DNA of 64,000 nucleotides. Origin: Lachnospiraceae bacterium AC2029. Lineage in GTDB: Bacteria; Bacillota; Clostridia; Lachnospirales; Lachnospiraceae. The notes below the pieces were generated by a model. It was given only the letters and a program-made list of their open reading frames with translations. It did no database searches and was not told the DNA's origin. Both the position numbers and the translations under genes were made by a program. Shown here in pieces: positions 18,767 through 27,581 of the stretch (within the stretch, counting starts at the first letter, position 1; the number at the start of each line of letters is the position of its first letter). The stretch covers positions 1,240,001-1,304,000 of the forward strand of contig JNLK01000001.1 in the NCBI GenBank assembly GCA_000703065.1, written 5' to 3'.

Positions 18767-20272
18767 TCACTTCAGTTTCTTCTTTGTCTCTTCGATGGCC
18801 TTGATCAGTACCGGTTCCAGATCGTCCGCGATGACCTTCTCCTCACGGATGCGGGTGAAGATCTCGGGCTCATTTGTGGAAATGTACTCGAAGAGCATGC
18901 TCTCAAACTCGGCGATCCTCTCAACCCCGATGTCCAGCAGGAAATGCTTGACCGCTGCAAAGATGATCACTGTCTGCTTCTCTACGGGAAGCGGTCTGTA
19001 CTGGGGCTGAACGAGGATCTGGCGGATCCGTTCGCCCTGTGCCAGCTTCTCCTTGGTATCATCATCCAGCTCGGAACCGAACTGCGAGAAGGCAGCCAGC
19101 TCACGATACTGCGCCAGCTCCACACGAATGGGAGAGGCGATCTTCTTCATAGCCTTGATCTGTGCGGCACCGCCGACACGGGATACGGAAAGTCCCGGGT
19201 TTACCGCAGGACGGAAACCGGAGTTGAACATCTCCGTCTCAAGATAGATCTGTCCGTCGGTGATGGAAATGACATTCGTCGGAATGTATGCCGACACGTC
19301 GCCTGCCTGTGTCTCGATGATGGGAAGTGCGGTAAGAGAACCGCCGCCCAGCTCGTCGGACAGCTTTGCCGCACGCTCCAGAAGTCTGGAGTGCAGGTAG
19401 AAGACATCACCCGGATATGCCTCTCGTCCCGGCGGTCTTCTGAGGAGCAGGGACAGGGTACGATATGCCTGTGCATGCTTGGACAGGTCATCGTAAATAA
19501 TGAGAACGTCCTTTCCTTCCTCCATCCATTCCTCACCCATGGCACATCCTGCGTAGGGTGCGATATACTGAAGCGGAGCCAGCTCACTGGCCGTGGAAGC
19601 TACGATGGTGGTGTAGCTCATGGCCTCGTACTCCGTCAATGTCTTGACGATATTTGCAACCGTGGAAGCCTTCTGACCGATGGCCACATAGATGCAGTAA
19701 ACACCCAGGCCCTTCTGGTTGATGATGGTATCCAGTGCGATGGCCGTCTTACCGGTCTGACGGTCGCCGATGATCAGCTCACGCTGTCCGCGTCCGATGG
19801 GCACCATGGCGTCGATCGCCTTGATACCGGTCTGCAGCGGCGTATCTACGGACTTCCGGCAGATAACACCGGGAGCCACACGCTCGATCTGACGTGTCCT
19901 GTCTGTCTGGATGGGGCCCTTGTCATCAATGGGCTGACCCAGTGCATTTACAACACGGCCCAGCAGCGCATCTCCGACCGGAACCTCTACCACGCGTCCG
20001 GTGGTCTTGACCTCATCACCTTCACTGATCGCGTGGCTGTCACCCAGAAGAACACAACCCACATTGTCCTCCTCCAGGTTCATGACCATTCCGTAAACCT
20101 CTCCCGGGAAGAGGAGAAGTTCTCCCTGCATGGCATTGTCCAGTCCGTGGATCCGGGCGATACCGTCTGCCACCTGAATGACCGTTCCGACCTCCGCCGT
20201 TTCCAGCTTCACCTTGTAATTCTCTATCTGTTTTTTGATCACAGAGCTAAGCTCTTCAGGTTTTAATTGCAT
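18767..20272 (-). CDS. atpA: F1-ATPase alpha subunit
   Basis: Non-catalytic nucleotide-binding subunit, 501 aa. Walker A GDRQTGKT, Walker B VLIIYDD, and the family sequence [10 protein letters not shown] with the arginine finger are visible. The ATG at 20270-20272 (MQLKPEEL) is preferred over an in-frame codon 11 positions upstream because AAAGGA lies about 10 bases before it and the family starts here. The gap to atpH (113 bases) contains a copy of the dispersed repeat. Confidence 0.96.
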   Translation of the reverse strand: MQLKPEELSSVIKKQIENYKVKLETAEVGTVIQVADGIARIHGLDNAMQGELLLFPGEVYGMVMNLEEDNVGCVLLGDSHAISEGDEVKTTGRVVEVPVGDALLGRVVNALGQPIDDKGPIQTDRTRQIERVAPGVICRKSVDTPLQTGIKAIDAMVPIGRGQRELIIGDRQTGKTAIALDTIINQKGLGVYCIYVAIGQKASTVANIVKTLTEYEAMSYTTIVASTASELAPLQYIAPYAGCAMGEEWMEEGKDVLIIYDDLSKHAQAYRTLSLLLRRPPGREAYPGDVFYLHSRLLERAAKLSDELGGGSLTALPIIETQAGDVSAYIPTNVISITDGQIYLETEMFNSGFRPAVNPGLSVSRVGGAAQIKAMKKIASPIRVELAQYRELAAFSQFGSELDDDTKEKLAQGERIRQILVQPQYRPLPVEKQTVIIFAAVKHFLLDIGVERIAEFESMLFEYISTNEPEIFTRIREEKVIADDLEPVLIKAIEETKKKLK

Positions 20273-20303
20273 GAACTTTCGTTCCTTTCTGCTAAATGTC
20301 ACC

Positions 20304-20343
20304 AAGATTCTTCAGACGCGTCCGCCGCATCCTCGGAATGACA
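20304..20343. repeat. Copy of the dispersed GATTCTTC...GAATGACA element
   Basis: AAGATTCTTC ... GGAATGACA with an intervening 21-base diverged centre, in the atpH-atpA gap. Forward orientation relative to the plus strand. Confidence 0.65.
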
Positions 20344-20385
20344 TGTGCATCTTTCGGCACGGGAGCTGCATCTCCCGCCGCGGGA

Positions 20386-20928
20386 TCAGACTCCCGCTTC
20401 AAGATCCCTCTGCATCTTCATCAGCTTTGAGGAAAGACTGCTGTCCACCACCCGGTCTCCTACCCGGATCACCAGACCGCCGATCAGGGACGGGTCCACC
20501 TCATACCGGATACGCATGGACAGATAATCCGTGGTATCCAGGAGCTTCTTCTGGATCCTTGCCTTCTGATCCTCCGTGAGGGGCAGCGCGCTGGTCACCT
20601 CCGCCACGCCGATCTTTTCCTCCTCAAGAGCCATATCCGTAAAACGCTCCAGCGTCATGGGGATTTCCCGACCGTGTCCCTTCTCAAGAAGAGCCGTGAT
20701 GACGCCGGTGATCAGAGGATCCGTGCTTCCTGCAAATACCGCATCCACCATTTTCATCTTCTCGTCCATCTGGATGTCCGGATGATTCAGGATGCGAAGG
20801 AAATCTTCATTCTCCTCCAGGACACGACTGACGGTTTCCGCCTGTTCACGGACATTCGTAAGCCGTCCGCTGTCCTTTGCCGCGGAGAAAAGAGCAGAGC
20901 CGTATACCGTTCTTACTTGCTTTGCCAT
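20386..20928 (-). CDS. atpH: F1-ATPase delta subunit
   Basis: Stator connector between F1 and the b subunits, 180 aa. It follows the OSCP/delta pattern: YGSALFSAAKDSG at the N-terminus, a six-helix N-terminal domain, and the C-terminal signature DPSLIGGLVIRVGDRVVDSSLSSKL. Its start overlaps the atpF stop by 16 bases, and AGGGG lies 7 bases before the ATG. Confidence 0.94.
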   Translation of the reverse strand: MAKQVRTVYGSALFSAAKDSGRLTNVREQAETVSRVLEENEDFLRILNHPDIQMDEKMKMVDAVFAGSTDPLITGVITALLEKGHGREIPMTLERFTDMALEEEKIGVAEVTSALPLTEDQKARIQKKLLDTTDYLSMRIRYEVDPSLIGGLVIRVGDRVVDSSLSSKLMKMQRDLEAGV

Positions 20929-21458
20929 GTTTCATCCCCTATCTCATCCAGAGTTTCCTGCAGAAGTTCTTCCTGCTTTTCGGGACTCATGTTGGCCGCT
21001 ACCATCTTTCCTGCCATGGCAGAAGCAACTCCGATGATCTCCACTCGGACTTCTTCCTTCACCTTTTCCTTCTCCAGAGCAGCCTCCCGCTCTGCAGAAG
21101 CACGGATACGACCGGCTTCGGCCTTCGCCTCATCTATAATATCATTTTCATTTCGAACCGCTTTTCTTCTGGCTTCACTGAGGATCTCCAGCTTCTCCTG
21201 CTCCACTCCCGCGAGCTTCGCCTCATACTGAACCTTCATTTCAGCCGCGGCTGCCTTGTCCTTCTCTGCGTCTTCCCGGTCCTTCTGTACCTTCTCCTGG
21301 CGTTTTGCCAGCGCATTTCTCACCGGATTGATGAGAAGATACCCGACAAAAAGAAACAGGATAAATACAGCGATTCCCTGGAACAGCAGATCAAAGAGCA
21401 GCTGACTGTCCAACCCGAAGATACGGCCGGTTGCAAGTACTGCACCTTCTGCGACCAT
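20913..21458 (-). CDS. atpF: F0 subunit b
   Basis: Peripheral stalk subunit, 181 aa. One membrane helix (about residues 20-44), then the typical long charged amphipathic helix (EKVQKDREDAEKDKAAAAEM pattern) that dimerises and reaches the top of F1. The ribosome binding site is weak. The gap between atpE and atpF carries a degenerate copy of the dispersed repeat. Confidence 0.93.
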   Translation of the reverse strand: MVAEGAVLATGRIFGLDSQLLFDLLFQGIAVFILFLFVGYLLINPVRNALAKRQEKVQKDREDAEKDKAAAAEMKVQYEAKLAGVEQEKLEILSEARRKAVRNENDIIDEAKAEAGRIRASAEREAALEKEKVKEEVRVEIIGVASAMAGKMVAANMSPEKQEELLQETLDEIGDETWQSK

Positions 21459-21509
21459 GTCGTCACCGTCACTTTCTGTTTGTTATCTGTAAGAATATGT
21501 TCCTTCGGA

Positions 21510-21536
21510 ATACTTCTTCACTTCGTTCAGAACGGC
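21510..21536. repeat. Degenerate copy of the dispersed element in the atpE-atpF gap
   Basis: ACTTCTTCACTTCGTTCAGAA followed by CGGCA matches the overall plan of ATTCTTCGxxxCGxTCAGAATGACA with several changes. Confidence 0.4.
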
Positions 21537-21554
21537 ATAGAGCGCCGCTTGGAT

Positions 21555-21839
<285 letters not shown>

Positions 21840-21875
21840 TTACTATGGTTTATGTATTCTTTTATTTATTAACTG

Positions 21876-22616
21876 TTAAAGCTCCCCGTCGCCTCTCTTG
21901 CTGGAGACAAATGTCACCGTCAGCATACAGAACACGTAGGTCTGGATGGCTCCGGAGAAAATGTCAAAGTACACATGGAGCGCCGACGGAACTCCTATCT
22001 TTGCAAACCACGGGAGCATACCGTAGTACAGCGCCATCAGCACCGTACCGCCAAGCACATTTCCGAAAAGACGGAGTGACATGGACAGCGGGGTGGAGAA
22101 CATACTGATCACGTTCATCGGGAAGAACAGGGGGAAGGGTTCGAACAGATCCTTCACCATATTCCACTTATTGTAGCGGATATCCGCATACATGATCATC
22201 ACCCAGGTGATCAGGGCCAGGCACAGGGTCGTGCCGAAGTCCGCGGTGGGAGGCCGGAGTCCCAGGATTCCGGAGGTATTGCAGAAGAAGATATACAGGA
22301 ACAGCACACCGATATAATTGATATAGTGCTTTGCTCCCTTCTTCCCCATGGTCCCTTCCACGAAGCCGACCAGCGCATCGACCCCCATTTCCACGAGGGT
22401 GGATGTGGTGGTCATCTTCCCTTCGCGTTCCGCCTTAAAGAAGGCGCGTCGAAGACAAAGTGTAAGGATCATCAGGACCGCTACCACGATGATGGTACAT
22501 ATATGTGTAGTTGTGATATGCACGGTACTTCCGAAGAAATCGATCTCGAAGAACTCGTGTATGTAGAAGTCCGCTTCCTGCACGGTGGCAGGAGCAACGG
22601 CAGGGACGAGTACCAC
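21876..22616 (-). CDS. atpB: F0 subunit a
   Basis: Stator half-channel subunit, 246 aa, with several membrane helices. The essential arginine lies in SLRLFGNVLGG and the last helices show SGAIQTYVFCMLT, both family hallmarks. Translation starts at a GTG (22614-22616) with GGAGG about 10 bases upstream. The micro-ORF at 22644-22709 lies between this gene and atpI. Confidence 0.95.
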   Translation of the reverse strand: MVLVPAVAPATVQEADFYIHEFFEIDFFGSTVHITTTHICTIIVVAVLMILTLCLRRAFFKAEREGKMTTTSTLVEMGVDALVGFVEGTMGKKGAKHYINYIGVLFLYIFFCNTSGILGLRPPTADFGTTLCLALITWVMIMYADIRYNKWNMVKDLFEPFPLFFPMNVISMFSTPLSMSLRLFGNVLGGTVLMALYYGMLPWFAKIGVPSALHVYFDIFSGAIQTYVFCMLTVTFVSSKRGDGEL

Positions 22617-22643
22617 TGTCCTTCTTCCTCCTTCACATTGTAT

Positions 22644-22709
22644 TTAAAATAACTGCACAAGAGACATGAGGACCAATACCAGGAAGTTCACATCAAATGA
22701 AATCTCCAT
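22644..22709 (-). CDS. 21-residue hydrophobic micro-ORF between atpI and atpB
   Basis: An ATG one base after the atpI stop codon opens 21 codons ending in TAA. AAGGAGG lies 6 bases before this ATG, one of the best ribosome binding sites in the operon, although it also encodes the last acidic residues of AtpI. The peptide begins MEISFDVNF, continues as almost uninterrupted Leu/Val/Met, and ends LVQLF, so it could be one membrane helix. It does not overlap atpB, whose own GGAGG comes after its stop. I know no described subunit of this kind. It could instead be a leader that couples atpI and atpB translation. Confidence 0.55.
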   Translation of the reverse strand: MEISFDVNFLVLVLMSLVQLF

Positions 22710-22710
22710 C

Positions 22711-23190
22711 TTACTCCTCCTTGTCGTCTTCAGATCCGACAGAACCGACAGTATAGCGGATCCCGGTATCCTCCGGATCCGGCTCTTCCGGAACGAATCT
22801 CCGGAACAGCGCCGCTATTGGGATATGCAGGAGTCCCGAAACCTTCAGGGACGCCACTCCCAAAGCAACACCGACAAATGCGTAAATATCGATCCAGATC
22901 GCCAACGCCAGAAGCACACCTGTGATCAGGATCCTGAGCACCCCATGCCGCGCGGCATAGGACTTTGCCCGCTTCTCATTCATTTCCAGAGAAGCCTCTA
23001 TCGTATCATACATATTGATGACCAGAAGACATGCTGCCACCGCACCCACAAGGATGCCGCCCAGGAAGAACCATCTTCCCGGCAGGAATATCCCTCCGAT
23101 CAATGCAAGTACCGCAGAAACAAGGATGATTCCGAAGATCAGCTCAGCGAGTGTTCTCCCCGCTACCCGGTCCCTCCGGATCCTCGTCAT
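22711..23190 (-). CDS. atpI: ATP synthase subunit I-like membrane protein
   Basis: A four-helix membrane protein of the ATP synthase I family (known to assist c-ring assembly or cation uptake). Helices lie at roughly residues 12-30, 35-55, 85-105 and 108-128 of the 159-residue form; the tail is acidic. The start is uncertain. The ATG at 23190 overlaps the upstream gene by 47 bases and gives a short N-terminus but has a poor ribosome binding site. An ATG at 23235 has AAGGGG 7 bases upstream and would add 15 residues. No start codon exists after the upstream stop, so some overlap is unavoidable. Confidence 0.75.
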   Translation of the reverse strand: MTRIRRDRVAGRTLAELIFGIILVSAVLALIGGIFLPGRWFFLGGILVGAVAACLLVINMYDTIEASLEMNEKRAKSYAARHGVLRILITGVLLALAIWIDIYAFVGVALGVASLKVSGLLHIPIAALFRRFVPEEPDPEDTGIRYTVGSVGSEDDKEE

Positions 23191-23449
23191 CCGGATGAAA
23201 AGCTCTCTTTGCCCATTCCGGCTCGGTCTTGTCATTCGCATTCCCCTTGATATGCTTACGGATCAACAGATATACGGCCCGGTATCCGCTGAGGATCCCC
23301 AGGATGATGAACAACCAGAGGAGCTTCGTCCCGAAGTGTTTGTCCAGAAAGAACCCGATGGCAAAGCACAGCCCGAAGGTCACCAGCATGGTGATCCCCA
23401 CCTGCAGGATCAGAAACAGAGTCTCCATAACCTCCCGTTTCTCCTTCAT
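23144..23449 (-). CDS. AtpZ/AtpI-like F0F1-ATPase gene 1 protein
   Basis: First gene of the atp operon, 101 aa, with two membrane helices (about 10-30 and 41-61) and a charged tail rich in Asp, Glu and Pro. It fits the ATPase_gene1 family; the ILGILSGYRAVYLLI second helix is typical. The role is probably in assembly or Mg2+ handling, by analogy with AtpZ. AAAAGGAG lies 8 bases before the ATG. The leader from the atp promoter is about 45 bases. Confidence 0.8.
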   Translation of the reverse strand: MKEKREVMETLFLILQVGITMLVTFGLCFAIGFFLDKHFGTKLLWLFIILGILSGYRAVYLLIRKHIKGNANDKTEPEWAKRAFHPDDEDPEGPGSGENTR

Positions 23450-23499
23450 CGGCTCCTCTCCTTTTCAACCTCCGGCGGACACAAAACCGCAACAGATCT

Positions 23500-23528
23500 A
23501 TTATAGCGTGGTTTCCGGATATTCGCAA
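23500..23528 (-). promoter_or_regulatory. Promoter of the atp operon
   Basis: On the minus strand TTGCGA (23523-23528), 17 bases, then TATAAT (23500-23505), about 45 bases before the first atp gene. This is the only strong promoter seen for the operon. Confidence 0.8.
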
Positions 23529-23591
23529 CCATAAACTATGTGGATGCTCCGAAGTCAGCAGGCTGTACATCGGCCCGGATCCCAGAAGGAT

Positions 23592-24419
23592 CTATTCGTG
23601 GAAAATGAACTTCTCCACCACCTCGGCGATACCGTCCTCCTCGTTACTGGAGGTGATGTAATCCGCAACTGCCTTTACTTCGGGCTTTGCATTGCCCATG
23701 GCGATCCCCAGACCTCCGTATTTCACCATGGAAATGTCATTAAAGGCATCCCCGCAGCAAATGGTGTTGATCTGGCTGATCCCAATGGGGCCGATCACAC
23801 GTTCCAGGGTCCGCGCCTTGTCGATCCGCCTTGCGGTGATCTCGATAAAGAAGGACTCCGAACGCATGACATTCACAGTATCACCGAACATGACCTGCAG
23901 CTCCTTCATATACTGCTCGGACTTCTTCGGATCTGCGGTCAGAAGACATTTATAAATATCGTAGTTTACATAATCCAGAAAATTCTCACAGACACCAACG
24001 GTCAGCCGGTTGATCCTTGCTTCCAGCTCGATCCATTCATCCAGTCTTCTTCCTGACAGCACCTGAGGATCACACTCCATATCCTTCTGATAGGTGATGA
24101 TCCCCAGATCATTCTGCTCGGCATACTCGTAGATCGGCCGCAGCAGGGAATTGGGGAGCTTCTTCTCGTAAATATTCTTCCCGGTCCTGCAGTCCTGCAC
24201 CCGCGCCCCGTTGTAGGTCAGGGTATATCCGCCGAACTCCGCCAGCCGGAGCTCGTCCACGTATTTCTGAACGCCCGGCGTCGGACGTCCTGAGGCGATC
24301 ATCACACTGTGTCCCGCTTCCATGGCCCGGATCAAGGCGTCCTTCGTACGGGGTGTGATCTCTTTCTCATTATTGACAAGGGTTCCGTCGATATCCAGAA
24401 CCAGTAGCTTTTTCTCCAT
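23592..24419 (-). CDS. Cof-type HAD-IIB hydrolase
   Basis: Cytoplasmic sugar-phosphate or FMN/PLP-type phosphatase, 275 aa. Motif I LDIDGTLV (nucleophile Asp and general acid Asp), motif II IASGRP, a cap domain in the middle third, motif III lysine in the DKARTLERV stretch and motif IV CGDAFNDISM place it in HAD subclass IIB. Substrate specificity cannot be told. It lies 142 bases upstream of the atp operon on the same strand, with the atp promoter between. Confidence 0.9.
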   Translation of the reverse strand: MEKKLLVLDIDGTLVNNEKEITPRTKDALIRAMEAGHSVMIASGRPTPGVQKYVDELRLAEFGGYTLTYNGARVQDCRTGKNIYEKKLPNSLLRPIYEYAEQNDLGIITYQKDMECDPQVLSGRRLDEWIELEARINRLTVGVCENFLDYVNYDIYKCLLTADPKKSEQYMKELQVMFGDTVNVMRSESFFIEITARRIDKARTLERVIGPIGISQINTICCGDAFNDISMVKYGGLGIAMGNAKPEVKAVADYITSSNEEDGIAEVVEKFIFHE

Positions 24420-24516
24420 TCGTACTCTCTCCCGCGGCTGATCCCCGGTATCCTCCGATCCATCGGTGCAGATCGCACGTATGTGTCCGACCTGCCGGTC
24501 GTATCAGCCGTTTAGT

Positions 24517-25737
24517 TTACATAATCTGCTGATAGGTAGCCAGGAAATCCTTCATTTCCGTCATGGCTTCCTGCAGCGTATCCAGCTGCGGAAGGTATAC
24601 GATCCGGAAATGATCCGGCTGCTCCCAATGGAATCCGCCGCCGTGGGTCAGAAGGATCTTCTTGGACTTCAGGAGATCCAGCACAAACCGCTCATCGTCC
24701 CTGATGTTGAATTTCTTCACATCCAGCTTCGGGAAGATGTAGAAAGCCGCCTCCGGCTTCACCGCACTCATTCCCGGGATGTCATTGACCGCATTGTAAA
24801 TGTATTCTCTCTGTTCATAGACACGTCCGCCCGGAGCGATCATCTCGTCCGTCTCCTCCATCAGCTTCAGTGCCGGCGCGATCAGGGACTGAGCGGGCAC
24901 GTTGGAGCAGAGTCGCATGGAGGACAGCAGATTCAGGCCTTCAATATAGCCCTTTGCATTGCTCTTGTCGCCGGATACGGATACCCAGCCCACGCGGTAG
25001 CCTGCCATCAGATGGGACTTGGAGAGTCCGTTGAAGGTGAGGCACAGGCAGTCCGGAGCGAGGCTTGCTATGGACACATGTGTCTTTCCGTCCATGACCA
25101 GGCGGTCATAGATCTCGTCTGCAAAAATGATCAGATCATGCTGCTCTGCCAGAGCAACGATCTCCTTCAGCAATGCCTCGGGATACAGCGCTCCCGTAGG
25201 GTTGTTGGGATTGATGATAACGATCCCCTTCGTCCTCGGAGTGATCTTTCTTTTAATATCATTGATATCCGGATACCAGCCAGCCTCCTCATCACAGATG
25301 TAATGGACCGCAGTTCCTCCGGCCAGCGTCACGGATGCAGTCCACAGCGGATAATCCGGTGCCGGGACAAGGATCTCGTCGCCGTAATCCAGAAGCCCCT
25401 GCATGGACATGGTGATCAGCTCGCTGACCCCGTTTCCGGTGTAAATATCGTCGGGGGTCACACCATGGATCCCCTTCTTCTCATCATAACGGACGATGGC
25501 ATCCCGGGCATCTGCAAGGCCCTTGGAATCAGAATACCCCTCGGTATTTACCAGTTCCTTTGCCATATACTGCACCAGAGACTCCGGTGCACGAAAGCCG
25601 AAGGGTGCGGGATTTCCGATGTTCAGCTTCAGGACCTTCTCACCTGCCGCCTGCATGCGGTTGGCTTCATCCATGACCGGTCCGCGGATATCGTAACAGA
25701 CATTGTTCAGTTTCAGGGATTTCTCAAATACTCTCAT
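24517..25737 (-). CDS. alaA: Glutamate-pyruvate aminotransferase, AlaA-like
   Basis: Class I PLP aminotransferase, 406 aa, very close in pattern to E. coli AlaA: N-terminal NVCYDIRGPV, LNIGNPAPFGF, IYTGNGVSELI, PAPDYPLWTA, IINPNNPTGA, FADEIYDRL, the PLP-lysine in FNGLSKSHLMAGYR, SMRLCSNVPAQ and the terminal carboxylate-binding HFRIVYLP. It should make alanine from pyruvate and glutamate. The ATG at 25735-25737 lies 9 bases after GGAGG; the longer in-frame opening is rejected. A promoter with a perfect -35 lies about 80 bases upstream. Confidence 0.92.
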   Translation of the reverse strand: MRVFEKSLKLNNVCYDIRGPVMDEANRMQAAGEKVLKLNIGNPAPFGFRAPESLVQYMAKELVNTEGYSDSKGLADARDAIVRYDEKKGIHGVTPDDIYTGNGVSELITMSMQGLLDYGDEILVPAPDYPLWTASVTLAGGTAVHYICDEEAGWYPDINDIKRKITPRTKGIVIINPNNPTGALYPEALLKEIVALAEQHDLIIFADEIYDRLVMDGKTHVSIASLAPDCLCLTFNGLSKSHLMAGYRVGWVSVSGDKSNAKGYIEGLNLLSSMRLCSNVPAQSLIAPALKLMEETDEMIAPGGRVYEQREYIYNAVNDIPGMSAVKPEAAFYIFPKLDVKKFNIRDDERFVLDLLKSKKILLTHGGGFHWEQPDHFRIVYLPQLDTLQEAMTEMKDFLATYQQIM

Positions 25738-25814
25738 GGCGATACGCCTCCTTATTCCCTCCGCGCCGGCGGTCTCATTTCCTGCATCAGTGCGAGGGCA
25801 AAATCTTACGCAAC

Positions 25815-25843
25815 ATTTTCGCACGGGACGGCAAATGTGTCAA
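25815..25843 (-). promoter_or_regulatory. Predicted promoter of alaA
   Basis: On the minus strand TTGACA (25838-25843), 17 bases, then GAAAAT (25815-25820). The -35 is consensus and the -10 is weak. It starts right after the T-run of the preceding terminator. Confidence 0.55.
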
Positions 25844-25892
25844 TAAAAACGAAAAAGACCCTGCCGAAGGATGATCCTCCGACAGAGATCTT
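25844..25892 (-). terminator. Rho-independent terminator of the small lipoprotein gene
   Basis: On the minus strand a stem of about 15 bp with several G-U pairs (CTCTGTCGGAGGA / TCCTTCGGCAGGG) is followed by TTTTTCGTTTTTATT. Confidence 0.8.
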
Positions 25893-25915
25893 CTTTGATC
25901 ACGCTTAACGTTCTA

Positions 25916-26263
25916 TTACTGCTTGATCAGGTGATAATGTGTATAGGTCTCCTGGAGATCGAGAGTATTGCCGTCCAGAGTATAGGAGAACTCCTTCGGT
26001 GCATCCCACTTCTCCAGTGTGACTGTCAGCTTCTTGTTAGCCTCATCCAGCGTGTAGGTTCCCTCGCTTTCGAAGCCTGTGGTCTCACCCACGAACTTCA
26101 CCTTGCTGCCGTCGCTGAAGGTAAATGTCCAGTTACCGTCGACATCATCGGTCTGCTTCCATGAACCTGTAACCGCATCGGTCTTTCCGCCGCAGGCTGC
26201 AAAGGAAGTAGCCAGCATCATCAGGCAAAGCACTACTACCAGTTTCTTAGCTAATTTCTTCAT
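25916..26263 (-). CDS. Small lipoprotein with a lipocalin-like DUF5640 domain
   Basis: 115 aa. The signal MKKLAKKLVVVLCLMML ends in SFAAC, a lipobox. The remaining 90 residues form alternating strands (GSWKQTDDVDGNWTFTFSDG, KKLTVTLE, LDGNTLDLQ), the pattern of the small beta-barrel DUF5640/lipocalin-like proteins common in Lachnospiraceae. Function unknown. GGGGAGG precedes the ATG. It has its own promoter, which sits in a near-perfect palindrome, and its own terminator, so it is an independently regulated single gene. Confidence 0.85.
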   Translation of the reverse strand: MKKLAKKLVVVLCLMMLATSFAACGGKTDAVTGSWKQTDDVDGNWTFTFSDGSKVKFVGETTGFESEGTYTLDEANKKLTVTLEKWDAPKEFSYTLDGNTLDLQETYTHYHLIKQ

Positions 26264-26303
26264 TCTTTTTCCTCCCCTGTTCCTTCAGGTTAATATAATA
26301 TCA

Positions 26304-26339
26304 GAGGGGATTATAGTACAATCCCCTCTAAATGGCAAT
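26304..26339 (-). promoter_or_regulatory. Promoter overlapped by an operator-like palindrome
   Basis: On the minus strand TTGCCA (26334-26339), 17 bases, then TATAAT (26311-26316). The palindrome AGAGGGGATT-N7-AATCCCCTCT (26304-26330) covers the spacer and the -10 box. No T-run follows, so this is not a terminator. A repressor site controlling the small lipoprotein gene is likely. Confidence 0.75.
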
Positions 26340-26390
26340 AAACAATCGTCTTAAATTGTATATTCATCGAAAATTTTCGCGGAATATCCG

Positions 26391-27467
26391 TTATTCTCCC
26401 GCAGGAGCCTCGGTGCTTTCCGTGGTTGCCTGGGTGGTTGTTGCCGTAGTGGTCGGAGTGGTCTTCTTTGTGGTATCTTCACCTGCTCCTACTTCCAGCA
26501 TCACCTGTGCGGCATCATCACCTACCAAAGTGGTGGGCAGCTTACCGTCCCAGGTTTCATAATATTTATGACGAAGCACGTTCGAATCGATGGATTCGGA
26601 AAGCTTCCGGTTTGCATCCGCCTCAGCCTCTGCAGCGATGATCTTCGCCTTACCTTCTGCTTCCGCCTGGGTCTTACGAACCTCGGCATCCGCCTCGGCC
26701 TTCTCGATATTCTTCTTGTTCTCGATCTGCTGTGTCTCGTAATCGATCTGTGCCTGCTGTTTCTTCGCGATCTTCTGATCGTATTCCTGATCAAATGTAG
26801 CATCGGAGATGACTACCTTGTTCACATATACAACCTGCTGACCGTATTTCTCATCCAGAGACTTCTGGATATTCTCCTTTGCAATGGGCTCCAGGATGCT
26901 TCGGTTGGTACAGTCCACCGGAGACAGCGTCTTGGACGAAGTCTTGATCGAAGATGCCACCAGCGACTCATTTACAAGCCCCTGCTCGTAGTTCGTTACA
27001 TTTGCATAGATCCATGCGGACTTCTCCGGATTGATCTGATAGGTAACGGTGATCCCCTGGAAGGTTACTTCGTTTCGCTCACTGGTCTCGGATGTGATCG
27101 GACTGTCAAACTTAATATCCTGCTGCTTGTTGTTCACGGTCACGATCTCCTGGATCAACGGAAGATGGAAGTTGAAGCCGTGAGGCAGTGTGTTCTGCTC
27201 TACCTGTCCGAAGGTCACGCGGACTCCTGTAAAACCTGTGGGGATGATGGTGAAGGACAGGGAGAAGATCACGAGGATCACTCCGATCCCGCCAAGGACT
27301 CCGACTGCTGTCCGGCTGCCCTTTCCGCTTCCGACCTCGACAACGGTCTCATCGTCGTCCTTCTTGCTCACCTTGTTCTTGCCGGATATCCCGTTACGGA
27401 CGCCCAGAGCGATCGCACCAATGATGAAGAGAGCTCCGACACCGGCGATGATCAAATTCAGTAACAT
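26391..27467 (-). CDS. SPFH/prohibitin-family membrane protein
   Basis: 358 aa. Two hydrophobic segments (about 3-22 and 56-78) flank a charged loop; the second leads into a prohibitin-type SPFH domain (IPTGFTGVRVTFGQVEQNTLPHGFNFHLPLIQ pattern), followed by a long Glu/Lys/Ala-rich coiled coil (about 235-300) and a Thr-rich disordered tail ending in APAGE. Such proteins form large membrane-bound rings or cages. AAGGAGG precedes the ATG. It has its own promoter and no partner such as a NfeD protein nearby, so its cellular role is open. Confidence 0.88.
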   Translation of the reverse strand: MLLNLIIAGVGALFIIGAIALGVRNGISGKNKVSKKDDDETVVEVGSGKGSRTAVGVLGGIGVILVIFSLSFTIIPTGFTGVRVTFGQVEQNTLPHGFNFHLPLIQEIVTVNNKQQDIKFDSPITSETSERNEVTFQGITVTYQINPEKSAWIYANVTNYEQGLVNESLVASSIKTSSKTLSPVDCTNRSILEPIAKENIQKSLDEKYGQQVVYVNKVVISDATFDQEYDQKIAKKQQAQIDYETQQIENKKNIEKAEADAEVRKTQAEAEGKAKIIAAEAEADANRKLSESIDSNVLRHKYYETWDGKLPTTLVGDDAAQVMLEVGAGEDTTKKTTPTTTATTTQATTESTEAPAGE

Positions 27468-27506
27468 AGTGTTCCTCCTTTATGCTGTGATAAACAACTG
27501 CCCCAT

Positions 27507-27535
27507 ATCATAGCAGATTCGACAGCGTTCGGCAA
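27507..27535 (-). promoter_or_regulatory. Promoter of the SPFH gene
   Basis: On the minus strand TTGCCG (27530-27535), 17 bases, then TATGAT (27507-27512), about 40 bases before the start. Confidence 0.7.
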
Positions 27536-27581
27536 CGAAATCGGAGGACAATATGATTTTTATCGTGCAGATAGTAAACTG

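Noticed and set aside
26304-26330. Terminator of the SPFH gene
   Set aside because: The palindrome is not followed by a T-run on the minus strand and lies over a near-consensus promoter.
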